A stretch of 64,000 nucleotides of DNA from assembly GCF_035582795.1 (NCBI RefSeq), contig NC_134367.1, positions 114,600,062-114,664,061 of the forward strand, written 5' to 3'. The notes under the pieces are model-generated. The model was not told the DNA's origin. It ran no database searches and saw only the letters and a program-made list of their open reading frames with translations. The translations under genes and the position numbers were made by a program. Shown here piece after piece: positions 33,311 to 45,300 of this stretch (position 1 is the first letter of the stretch; each line of letters begins with the position of its first letter). The DNA comes from Mycteria americana. Its lineage: Eukaryota > Chordata > Aves > Ciconiiformes > Ciconiidae.

Positions 33311-34711
33311 GTTTTTGGTGAAAGACATGCACAATGCAGGAATTCATGGAGAGGGAATTTCAGTTCTCCAAGCAGAGCTGGGCTCTGAGGGTCTGTAGTG
33401 GCAAAGTTTGTGGCTGTACTGCTGGTGAAGCCGTTGGGTGGTGTGAGAGAAGTTGGCGGGTGAAAAACAAACAGATCCTTCTCTCTCCTATCCCCCACTT
33501 GTGCGACATGGGAATGATAATCGCGTATCTTCGTCCACGCTGCAGCCTTCAGACCAGGTTGTTCTTGCCCTCCACTCCTGGAGCTAACAGGCAAATTGAA
33601 GCTCAGATGCTGGCTTGGCCCAAACTGTTGTGCTTTCTGAAAGCTGGAAGACGGAGGTTTAAACACACTTGCTGTGGGCCTAAGATCTTGCTCTTAGGAG
33701 CTGGCTGGATTGGGCACAGCCCCATCCACAGCAGCTAGCCTGAGCTTGGTCCTTCCAGCATGAATATTTAGAGCTCAGGCTACAGTCATCTTAGCGGCCA
33801 GCAATGAGAACAGAAACCCTGTTGTATCCCAGGACTTAATCCTGCCCTTTGTCTTGTGGAAGAAGTCCCTTTTCTGACCCTCCTGACTGACTCCAGGTTT
33901 TATGTGGTGAACTGTATTCCCTGTTTGCAGAATGAAAATAAAGGGTCTGCAAAGCCCTGGTTGTTGGAGTCCCAAAGAACAGAAATGGGATGAGTATGAC
34001 CTACATGGGAAGCTCATGGCATCAGTATGTGTTGGGGAAGTCCTGGCCTGGGGAAGGTGAGGAACCAGCATATAGCACTGTCCAAGGCTGACAGCTCATC
34101 TGAAGAGGATCCTGAAGCACGTGTGACAGCTGTGGGTGCATGAATGAAAGGCATGACGGTGTGAAGTTAGTATATCTCTGCACAGCGCAGCTTTGGAGCT
34201 AGTATCTTGGGAGCCAGTACAGCTACGGGCTCTTGTCTAGAGACCATCATCCTGCTCTAAACCTGTCCTGGACTGTTCTGGAAAGGGTATGTTTTCTCTC
34301 CGATGTTGTGGGAGGCAGATTGCTTCCATGTGTCTGCATTTAGGGGAGAAACCACGGGTGGACACTAGTGCTTCCACGCAGTATTGAACTCTGCAACAAC
34401 CCTTGCTGACTGCCATCTCTCAGCTTCTCCTGCAGTCAGGCTCCCCAGCATTTAGGACCATTTCTCCCTTGGGGAAATTTCACCTAGGTGAAATTATGTT
34501 TTTAGACCTGGACCATCCAGTGTTTGGGATGTACTATCCCTGGTGTGATTTTTCTTTGCCAGATGTCTTCTTTTATTTTGTTAAGGTTAGAAATCCACAG
34601 AATAAGGTCTGCAGCTCTGAGCATCATATATATGAAATAGAAATGTCTTAACCATAGACAGGCTTGCAAGAGTTTATTTGTCAGAGTCCTCGTCTTCAGA
34701 GCTTAAGTGTT

Positions 34712-34753
34712 TGTATCTATCATCCTGTATCTATCATCATTGTATCTATCATC
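34712..34753. repeat. Short tandem repeat, three copies of TGTATCTATCATC
   Basis: Exact 13-base copies start at 34712, 34726 and 34741, separated by one or two bases. Confidence 0.85.
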
Positions 34754-34884
34754 CAGGACTTTGAGGCCATACGGATGATTAGCAGTCGAGCTTTTCTATT
34801 CCATCTAGTTCAGGCCTTTCCCAGTATTAGTAACCTCAAATGGCCCTGTATGCGCTGGGTGCAAGGCAAGGGCCAATCCATGCA

Positions 34885-35096
34885 TTAAGCAATGTATACA
34901 ACAGGCTGCCAGAAGGTGGGGGCAGGAGTAGCTTTACTCCCATTTTAAACCAACAAAGAGAGGTGCCTCCAAGGTTTAACTGCCATAGAATGGATAAGAC
35001 CCTGAGTAACCTGATCGGACTGGATCTGCTTTGAGCAGGGAGCTGGACTTAATGACCTCCAGAAACCTCTTCCAACCTGGATTACTCTGTGATAAA
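34885..35096 (+). repeat. CR1 LINE 3' end
   Basis: The order of segments follows a chicken-repeat-1 tail: 'caacaggctgccagaaggtg', 'tgatcggactggatctgctt', 'gagctggacttaatgacctc' and 'ctcttccaacctggattact' followed by 'ctgtgata'. It is the 5'-truncated, non-autonomous 3' UTR end of the element, the most common interspersed repeat in birds. Confidence 0.8.
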
Positions 35097-38000
35097 TTCA
35101 GCAGCATTATATTGTAGGGGACTTGCTAGAGACCATGTAGGAAATCTGTAACAGAACCAGTGCATCTGGTAACAGACCCTGCATCCTGCCACCAACGGAG
35201 TGGCCCCAGGGTAGGCTGAGCTATGCCAGCTCAAATAAATAAAAGCGAGAGTGGCATAGGTGGGGAGAGAGAGAAGTGGGCATTCCTTTGAGCGACACGT
35301 CAAGTCATGCCTCATAGCACGGACTGACTTCTCTGTGTTTGCCAACCTTTAATAAGTGGTGTGTACACATTTTAGAGGAAGCTGCTGGATGGCGTATAGT
35401 GATTAAAAGTACTTGAGCAATCAGGGAGAGATATAGAAAGTTAGAGGTGGCATGGCCAAGTCTATGAAGATACTGTGGCACTGCTGGTCTCCAGAGTAAC
35501 TGGTTACCCACTTCTCAAAACACTCACTTCTGAACTGCCACTTATAATTCCTAAGCGACGACTTTGCAGAAAGCATGACCCTAGAACTGGGCTGGCAGTA
35601 CTCAGCATGCTTGCTGCAGCAAGATGCAGTAGCAGAATGAGTGAAAAATCCCAATTTTTATTTTTCTTTACAGGCTTTCTCAGCTTCTCCTCAAAGTGTG
35701 TGGGAGTCTGACCATCAGAGCCCAAATCCGTGAGCTGTGGTAGATCTGAGAGAAGTGGTTTCTGACAGATCTGATGCCTTCAGTGCTTATTTCTCCTTCC
35801 TTCTTCTTGCCCAGCTGGGGTGTTGTTGGCAAGGTGTCTGTGATGTTTCTCAGCAGTGTTTTTGATACTTGCCAGTAATGCCCGTGCCTCGTTGCTGGTT
35901 TTGTGTGGGACCGGCTTACTGGAATGTGTGAGAAACATCTCCTGTGGAATATTTGTTCTCTGTGAGGAGTTTGGTTTTTCCTTTTCTTTTAAAACTAGGT
36001 ATGCAGTGTGAGAGCATGCAGAAAAGCTGTATTTTGGTCATGTTCTGTAATGTTTGTTTGAAATTGGCTGGTCCTGTAAATATTCTTGCCAATAAACTTG
36101 AGAGTATCAACAGAGAGAGCGAAGCTCTGTCATGTGGTATAGTAAGAAACTTTTTCAGCGTTGGGGTATAAGGGATCTACTAAAATGTCTAGCTTCTTGT
36201 TAGAATATGGGTAGGACAGAAAAGGTAAAATACAACAACTCGAAATCAGAGGTGGCCATTTGGTCCATTTCCCAGTCTACATGCAGGGTTAACCTGAGTA
36301 AAACTTCCTGTCCAGTGGCATGAAGTCCATCCCCTCTCCTGGCAAACTGCTCCACGTCTGTACAGGATAAACTAGGTGTGGCTATCCCTGTGGTGCTTGT
36401 AGGGAATCTGGATCTGTTGTTTCATTGCATCTAGGCTTCTGGGGACTGCTGAAAGGCATTAACTCGTTCCAGAATAAACTGAGCATGCATCTGATTTATT
36501 TGTGTGCATGTTTGTGCTTCAAACCCTTGCTTGAGTGATTGCCTCATGGTGCTGCCCTCCTCTCTCTGCATTCCAGAACTTTTGGATCTGTAACCAATTG
36601 TTCTGTGGGGCACTCCATCTCTGTTCTAGTGAGCTGGAGGAAAGTTTGTCTGGCCTGGGAATGCGATAAGAGCTGCAGAATATTTCTGGAGAGTTACTGA
36701 ATTGTTTGGAAGAGTGTTTTTACTGCAGAGATACTCCAGTGAAAGTCATGATGAGACTGAGGTGTATAGCCCTGCTGTGACATGCTGCCAAGTTCACTGC
36801 AGACAGTATAACACTGGGAAAATTTAAATTTATGTCCCCATTCCTTGCCTGGATTGTTTTTGTAAGCCCTAGTTTTTGCAAGTTTTGTGCTCTGCAAAAG
36901 GAGGGAAGGTTAGCACTCTCCTTCCTAAGGCGAGGAGATGCCTTCCTGTCCTACAAAATACACACACGGCATAGGCATTGCCATGTTCTTCGTGATGTTT
37001 CCACCACCCTTCCTTCCACCTGTCCCCTGCACCCCCCTCTGCTATCTATTCCAGCCCCTCTTCAGTTCATTAAGCTTAGAGGCAGCCCATGTACTTTGTC
37101 TGCAGTGTGCCCTGGGCCTAAGAAATGAGTCCTAACCAGTAGGCTTACTTACTGATGTGCGTTGGATGTTCAGGGCTTTTGGAGGTGGGTGCTGACTTTG
37201 TCCTAAGGACAGCAGGTGGGGAGTAACTTTGACACTGCAACATCAGGAGGCTGGTGATCTGGAAGACTGCAGTTTTGGGTTGCTGTAGACCTGGAGACTG
37301 AACGTCACCTGGTATGAAGAGTTGGTGCGCAGGCCCCATGACCCTGGACAGGGCCAGAAAGTAATAGAGGGAGGGGAAGCCAGGGCTTTTCGTCTTCTGC
37401 TAAATGAGATGTATGCAATGATTTTTGCATTCCAGGGCATTTCTGTTGTCTTTCGGTTTGCATCAGTGGATATGAAGATTGTTCTGAATCTTCTGAAGTC
37501 TGAGGAGCCTGAGAAAAACAGGCCGATGGTTTGATTTGTAGCAGGAAAGAAAAAAGTGGGGAAAACGTTAACTGTTAGAAATCTATTTCCACCCCTCACC
37601 TTCAATAAAACTCTTTGAGGTAATATGCAGAAGGTGTAGGTCTGGAAGGAAAGGAATCTACCTTTGCATGCATCCTGGGACCCCTGTGAACTTGATAGCT
37701 GAAGTGGATGGAGCCAAGTAGGAACACAGGAACAGTGCTGAACTTTGGGCCAGGAGGTGCGTCAGGCCAGATGGGAAGGAAGCTTGGAAAGAGCAGATGG
37801 CCCCTAGCTTTTATGTCTCCTCGTAGCCCCCAGTGCACACGTGTTTTTGGAGGTATATTCCTGAAGCATCCGGAAGAGTCAAGGAGATACTCCCCAGATG
37901 AAGGAGAATTGGCTCTGCTTCCTTCCTCAGCTCTGTCTCAGACACCAGCTGGACATGACCTGTCAGCATCTGGGGAACTTCCAGGCTAGGCCTCTGCCTT

Positions 38001-39849
38001 TGGCAAAGTGTTTATGCCACATGGATGATAAAAGCTTACTATTTAAGGGTGTGTGTGTGGGTGGTGGTGGAGAAGACCCTTCTTTTATAAGCCAGGGCCT
38101 TTGATAAAACAGGCAGTGGGTTCTTGCAATGGAGATTAGTTGAGTAGTGCTCAGGCGTCCACACTGGCTGGATTCTTTACTTACTGTGGGATGTGCTGTT
38201 GAAGCATCCTCATACCTGGACTTCTGCCACAGGGTGATCATGTGGGTCTTATGTTCCCTTGTTTTCCCACAGGTGTCTAGGAGAGACTCAGAAAACACTG
38301 GCCTTGGCACAGCTGCGGACAGGACTGTGGTTGTGGGGGTTTGCAAGCAATGTGATCTCACCCGTGACCCCAGATGCCTTTACAGAATCTGGCATCTCCC
38401 TGAACTACCGCCTCTTCTGTGGCTGGTTCATCTTGACTCCTCTATACCTGGCATTGGGGATGTTGCGTTGCACAGATACCTTGCTGGAGAACATTTCTGC
38501 ACTTCCTCACAGTCATGCCCCAAGTCAAGGTGTGGCTGCTTCCCAGACCAGCTCTATGTTTCCTGGTTTGTGTTTGTTGCTGTAGATCCATTGCTGCCTT
38601 CTAGCATTGCTTCATGTCACATTCTTCACCATGGGCTTGCAGACTCACATAAATAGCAAACCTCCCTGGCTTTGGGAGGTGGGCTTGCTCAGCCTGATAG
38701 CAGCTGAGGAGGTGCGCTGAGCTTGGCTGAGCCACAGGGCTTACATATCATACCATACCTGGCCGCTTGCAACAGCAAGGAGGGTTGCCTGATTGCCAAG
38801 GTGGGCAGGAAGGGAAAGAAGGCAATTTCCTGGCCATGCTGTGAATTTTAGAGAAAAGATACAGATGTGGGTTTTTGGGATGGGGGATGACAGGCTTCCA
38901 TTCAGTGAGATGCTCGGGCAGTGGAGTTCAAAAGAGTGCTCCCTTGTCATGCAGCCAGCGGAAGGGTAGGATTGGTGCCCGAGCACTGGGGTGAACAGAA
39001 CTAAGGCAGCGGTTGAACTGGGAGGTTGGCCAGTGTGTTTTCATGGCTTGGGAAAGAGAGGAAAAGGAGGGACTTGCCAGCTGGATTCGAGTAGGTGTAC
39101 CTGCAAGCACATGTGAAGTGTCTGCAAAGTTTTATAGGACTGGTCCGGTCCTATAGATCTCACAGAGAAGCCAAAGAGTAAAGGTTATGAATATATGTGT
39201 GGTTCTGTACACACCCTCGCCCCTTTTCTTTTTGCCCACTGAAAGTGCAGTACTCCTACATATGAAGCACAGAGTTTGTGGTAGGTACTACTTTGTTTCA
39301 GTGGATTGCAGGTTTTCCTGACTGTCATAAGGACAATGGTTAGATTTGGACAATGTTCTTGAAGGGCCTTGTTGTCCTTTGCAGGTAACTCTTCAGAATA
39401 CTTTATGCCCCCTTGGAAGTTATCACTGTTGGTGCCTGTGCTTTTTGATGTCATTTTGCTGGATAATCACTGGCATTGCCTGCCTCTGAGCGCTCAGTGT
39501 ATTATACAGCTGCAATTTAATTTTTCCCTCTTAAAACTCCCACTGAGAGAATTGGCGTGGTTGATGACCAGGGCAGGTATTCAGCTGTGTCAGTCTTCAC
39601 AGGATGACTTCTCTACAAAATGGACAAAACTATAATTGCAGCTAAAGCCTCTTATTTCTTCCATTTCATTGTGTATGGCTGGCAGTGAGGACGTCAGTGA
39701 AAAAGCAGTGAGGTTCTTTTTAAATTGATATTAATGGGAATGGACGTATGTGGAGAGATACATGAGAACTGCTTCCAGCCTAGAAGCAGCAGCTGCAGAC
39801 ACAAGCGTTACTTGTTTATCAAGACCATAGTACGCCCAAGAGGAAGCAA

Positions 39850-39968
39850 TGCATGAGGCTGGGATTCAGCAGTTGGGTCCCAGGTCTCAGCCCTGCTAAT
39901 GGTTGCCTGAGAGCCCTAGGTAAATCATCTCACTTCTTTCTTCCCATTCTCTCCATTCGCTTATACTG
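39850..39968 (+). repeat. Possible MIR-type SINE
   Basis: 'gttgggtcccaggtctcagc' followed by 'cctgctaat', 'gagccctaggtaaatcatct' and 'cacttctttcttcccattct' follows the MIR middle region ('gggttc..agctctgccact...gggcaagtcacttcacttctc'). It is strongly diverged. Confidence 0.5.
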
Positions 39969-42326
39969 GGAGCTCCCTGAGCCAAGGATTGTCTCATGAA
40001 GTTGAGAGCTAGCCAACCACCCTCATCTTAGGGGCCATGTCCCCAAATGCCCAAATGGCCTGGGACTCCTCTCTGATCTGAGACCAACTGTTGGTTTACT
40101 TCTGCTTGTTTTTTTCTTTCCAGAATCACTAATCTCTCATCTCAACTGTCTGGCGACTGAATGACTCCTAGAGTGGCAGGACACTTTCACCACTTGAAAT
40201 CCAACAGCGTGGGCTTCACAACAGAGGATGGCTTGTTGTGGGGACTGGTTGGGCTGTTTGTTGTTCTCTTGAGCATGGCTGAGAGGGTTTTGGAGAAAGT
40301 GGCTTTCATGTGGGATCAGGGTCAGAGAGGACTGCAGAGGCAATTACTCTATCTTCAGTGGGATCGCCCCCGCTTGCACAGGCTTCAACTCGTCTCGCCC
40401 CAGCAGTGAGTCGCACGTTGTGACTGAGCTGGTTAGGCCCAGGTGGGGAAGGGAGAACAGCAAGGGATCAGAGCTGGAGGCATCTCCAGACCCTGCCTGA
40501 CCCCCGGGCTGGAGTCAGGAGGGGAGCAGAACAGGGGCAGCTTAGAGGTCCCTCACATTTCCTTTTTCCCATGGCCACTCTCTCAGCCTCCTCTGCCCTG
40601 TGGATTCCCTGCAAACCCCATCTTCTGCCTCGTGCAAAGGGATGTGCTTCCCCTGGTATCACTTCTCTCATGGTAAGAACCCTCTGTGCTCTTTCTTCCC
40701 CGTACCCCCTGCTAGGGGATATCCTGTTACACAGACAGTGCATCTTAAGGACAGCCTCTTGGCTTAATTCACTGATCATCCACATTGTTCCACCTGCCCT
40801 TGACATGATGTTCCCTCACCCACGTTGGCTATGGAAACCCCCTTAGAAGGGCCCGTGTTGCTCATGATGAAGCAGGTGGGATTTCTAAGCAGCCTGAATT
40901 GTCTCTTAATGGACGTGTAGAAGCAGATGTTGGAGCCCTTGGGTTTCAGGCAGCTGAGCTACTGTGTGGATGTTCTCTGTATCTTTTCTGCTATAATCTG
41001 TATCATGGTAAGAGGTCTGCAACCTTCTTTTTCCCTCCTACAGCAGCCTGAAAACTAGCATTCATAATAGAAGAAGTGAGGCTGTTCTAGTTTCTCCTGT
41101 GATTCTGGAAACTAGGGCCCTAGCAGGTGCCTTCATCTGGCAGTGGGGAGAGGATGTCCTGGTTTTGACCTAAGTTAGAACCACCCATTTTCCTTGTTCA
41201 AGTCTGTATAAGCAAAGGGGTGAATTACGTCCAAACCGGAGACTGCTGGGGTCACCTTGAAATATTGGACCCTTTTACAGCCAAAATCCTTTGGGGTGGG
41301 GGGAAGAGAGCCTGCATGCCTGACATTATTAAGGTGGACATTGTTAATTATGTGTGAGGGTGGATTACTGTATGGCATGCAATGAGTCATTAATGTTAAT
41401 CAGAAGTACAAGGAACATGCCTTTTTCTTTATTAACACTGACCTCCTGGAGGGACTTTCCCCCTATGATTGAAAGGAAATATGCTGAGGGAAGAAAGAAA
41501 GAAAAAATAATGCAATTAAATGAGCGGTATTAAGGCATGTTTGCGATCTCCCTCTCCTGATTCTGGGCCTTGATTCAGTGTATTGAATGAATCTCATTCA
41601 ATGTATTCAGCGATGTTGTGTGTTCTTGAGCAATAACCTTGCTTGTGCTGCTTTTGCAACTAGAAGTTCAATTAATAGCCATATTGACAGCTCCCCAAAT
41701 TCACAGTTAACTTCTCCAGGAAAGATCTGATCTTCAAGAAAGATGTAGAAAGATCATAGAGGACAGGTCTTCACCCAGTGCAAGCTGACTTCACTCCAGT
41801 GAACTCCAAATGATTTGAGGTATTGTGACACTTAAGCGCTGAACTCCTTGCTTGTGTCTGCGGATGCTGTACCAGCACAGGAGAAGGAAGCAGCTCTTAC
41901 CACTCAGAGCTTCAGATTACCGTGTAACATGAACAGCGAGATCTGGGCAGAGGAACACAGTGGCAAGCAGCAGGACAGGGCTTTAATGCATTACCTTCCT
42001 GCCACTGCTTTATTTTTTTTCTCATCAAAGCAAAGTTTTATTCTGGAATTTGAAGGAAAAAGAGAAGGTGGCTTTAGGAGTGGTTTAGATGAATACGTTT
42101 GGAGGACAGCTGAATTTTTCCTTGGGAAGCCAACAAAGGGTTCAGGAGACAAGTCCTCATCTTTGAAAGTTAGAGATAGCCAAGGTGTTAGTCCTGCTTC
42201 TGCTGTTTGCATCAAGAAAGCATTACCCCGCCTGGAAGAGTGACATTATTTGGTTGCCTGTGTGTTTTCAAGCCCAGAAATGGAGGGCTGGACTGTAAAC
42301 CCTCCAGGCTTCTTGCTTTGTACAGA

Positions 42327-42374
42327 CTCAGCACAGTGGGACTGTGCTTGCTCTGCTCAGCACAGTGGGACTTC
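42327..42374. repeat. Two-copy tandem duplication, 29-bp period
   Basis: 'ctcagcacagtgggact' occurs at 42327 and 42356, separated by a short CTG-rich linker. Confidence 0.8.
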
Positions 42375-45300
42375 TAGGTGGATAATGCTGCTTGATGCTG
42401 AAGTGGCCGTGGCATACTTGTAATGACTGCCTCAAAGGCATGCGCAGTTGCTCTCTGTTTTCGTAGTGAAGTGCAGCCATGGTAAATAAGGCCTTTTTGT
42501 TGTTGAGTGATTTCCTACCAGGTAGATAACTGTTCAGCTGGAGTCCTGAAGTTTAACGGCCAGTACCTAAGTGCCCAGTGGAATGCTTTGACCTGACATG
42601 AAATGATTCAGAATAACTGGAAAGAAAATATCAAGTGTCAGTGTGGTTAATTAATTCCGCATCCAGCTGCCTAACTTCTCTTTATTCTGTCCTCACTGAT
42701 TTTAGAGGTCCCTGGCATTTGAAAAGAGGAAGGGTTGAACACATACTGTCCGTGCATTCTCCAAATGAGACTGCTTGCCTGATGGGGAAGTAATTGTTCA
42801 AACATCTGAGTGGCCATTTAGATTTTAAAAACAGTGATCTCTCAAGAATGTAGGCTCATGCATCATTTTTATTCCCCTTGCTGCTCTCAGTTATTCAGGT
42901 AGTTATTTTTTTTTATTGGATAGGTGTCTCTGTGTGTGTTTGTATGTGCATGGTTTTATTAGTTTATTCTCAGTCTTGTAAGAAACATCTTTTGCCTAAT
43001 AAATATCTCTGATTACTACATGTTGCTGCTGGGCTGGTGCAGTGATGTATCACCACAGCCTTGCTAACCCTTACGGATTTGGTTTCCTCTCAGAGATCTC
43101 ACAATAATTTGCAGATTTTTTTTCAAGTTCCAGCCCCTTGGCTCACGTGAACATATGCGAACCCTGTTATTCATTATACTGCATTTGGTTCTGGCTGCCA
43201 GTTTGGCAGAGGAAAACTGGGAAATCTAACCCTGATTTATGACTGACATATTTAAAAAAGAATTCAAAAAGCAGATAACAAAAAGCATTTAGATTGTATT
43301 GGTTTTGAGATATTTCAAAGGTAATCTCCTAGCTTTAGGGAGCATGATTACTCATTTCTCAACATCTGAGGTTTGCTCTTGTTGCTTAGTGACGGCAAAA
43401 ACTGTTGTCCCTCTTGTAGGTCCTGGTTTCCGTCCTGAGTGCCGTGCAGAGATTAGAGCTTTGCAGGCTGGCTTTCCAACTCTGCAGGAACCAGCGCGGG
43501 GCTGTGCTAAATGTAATTATCTTTAGACAAATGCAGATCGCAGGCCTGGAGTGGAGATACTTAGGTAATGTGCAAGGGACTGCAATAATGGCGATTTTTC
43601 TGGGAAGTGCAGCCAAACTCTGAAACTCTGTGTCCAGGGAATAGCTCTGCGTACACATTAGGAATCGCCAAAGCTGAGAGCAGATGACAAAATCTCCCAC
43701 ACTTAAATATATTATTTTCCAAAAGAACACATGCCGCCGTGTTTATTTTCATACTATGAAAGCAAACTTGGGAACATGGCCCACAGCAGCACTACCTTTT
43801 GAAGTGTGCCATCATACTTTCACCTGCCATTTCTATTGTCCATGTCTTTATGAGCTTGACCCTATGAACCTTACTGTTGAATTAAACTGGGGAGTTTATC
43901 TTTCAGTCCCACTGAGACAGAGGGACCGAGGGACTGCCCATATAACTATCTAACTGGAAAATGCTCTGGCTGACTGTATTTCACAGGATTCTCTGTGCCT
44001 GTCCAGATGGCAAGAGGCTTTCGCTGGAGGCTAAAGGACGTATATTTGAAGGGTTTTCTGCAAGTATGAACATATTCTAATAGCTAGACTTGTAAAAGCA
44101 AAGCTTTCATGTTTGAGAAATATATTTTTTGAGTGGTAGAGAATGAAGAAAATGCTACCTAATTTATTACTGAATGCTTGAGAAAGCCTTAATACTCATA
44201 AAACCAGCAGCATGCCAGAGACAATGGAGGGGATCCTGCAGTGGGTCTCTGCACGTTTCCTTGCAAAGCTATGCCAAACCTCCTTAATCCTGATCTTAAT
44301 TATTTCAGTGGAAGGCATTTGCTGAACAAAGCACTGACCCCGGCATAGACTTGGCCTGCTGTCCCTCAGTTAAGAGAAATTGAAACCAGATGTTTAGTGT
44401 TCGATCATGCTTTTCCCACTGTTCCTGCCTCTATCACAGTAATTACTCTCTCTCGAGGGTAATTCAGAGTTCAGCTCGGTGCAGAAACTGTTACTCTTGA
44501 TTAAAGGACTAGCTGCTTTTTCAAACATCCTTTTCTAATTGTACTTTGAAAGACATGTCACAGTATTCCAGAGCTTTTCAGTCAGCTACTGAGTAGAGAC
44601 ATCTATAATTGTTCCTGTGGATGTTAAAAGAGAGATGACGGATGTCAACAGCAAGGGCAAGGAATGTAGCAGTTATCTGGAGAAACGAGTATGCCTGGTA
44701 ATATAAAAAGCTCACCAGTCCTGAATGAAATTGAAACATCGACAAAAAGGTAGATGAACATATACTGGATATTGCAGAAATGCTGTTGAACCAACCGTGT
44801 AAGACTCTAAAACTCTATTTTTCTAGCTATACTGATAGCACACAGTATTACAAACTTTTGCAATGTTATCATGAGTCTCCTGCTGCTTGGTATATTCCTT
44901 AAATTACCAGCTCCTTTGGTCATCTGGTTATTTGAGAATTTCTGTTTTATTTATATTAAAAAAAGTGCCTCTGTTAGAGAAAAATGGTTGCGCCCTTCAG
45001 AAACAAAAGGACAAACCGCAGTTTTATTTCATGAACCAGGTTGCCTTTATTCATCGATTGTAAAGCATCATTTTTTTTCAAGCCTTTATTTCTCAAAATT
45101 GCTTTGGTTCAAGTCCTGATTTTGTGAGGTTTGGACTGGCAATAGTCAACAAATGCAGCTTGCTTCTGTTTTCATTGTGGACCTGCAGGGTCTGTCTGGC
45201 ACTGTCCAACCAGGAACTCCAAAGGGCAAGTTTCCCTTTGCAGCCATTCTGCACAGCAGAGCGAGGCATGAACTGTGTCAAAGAGGGACTCTGTCAGCCA

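Noticed and set aside
34712-34753. CRISPR-like short repeats
   Set aside because: Three 13-base copies with 1-2 base spacers are a microsatellite; the genome is vertebrate.
38147-38656. 169-codon plus-strand frame
   Set aside because: No domain, overlapping frames of similar length, and no consistent splice or codon pattern.
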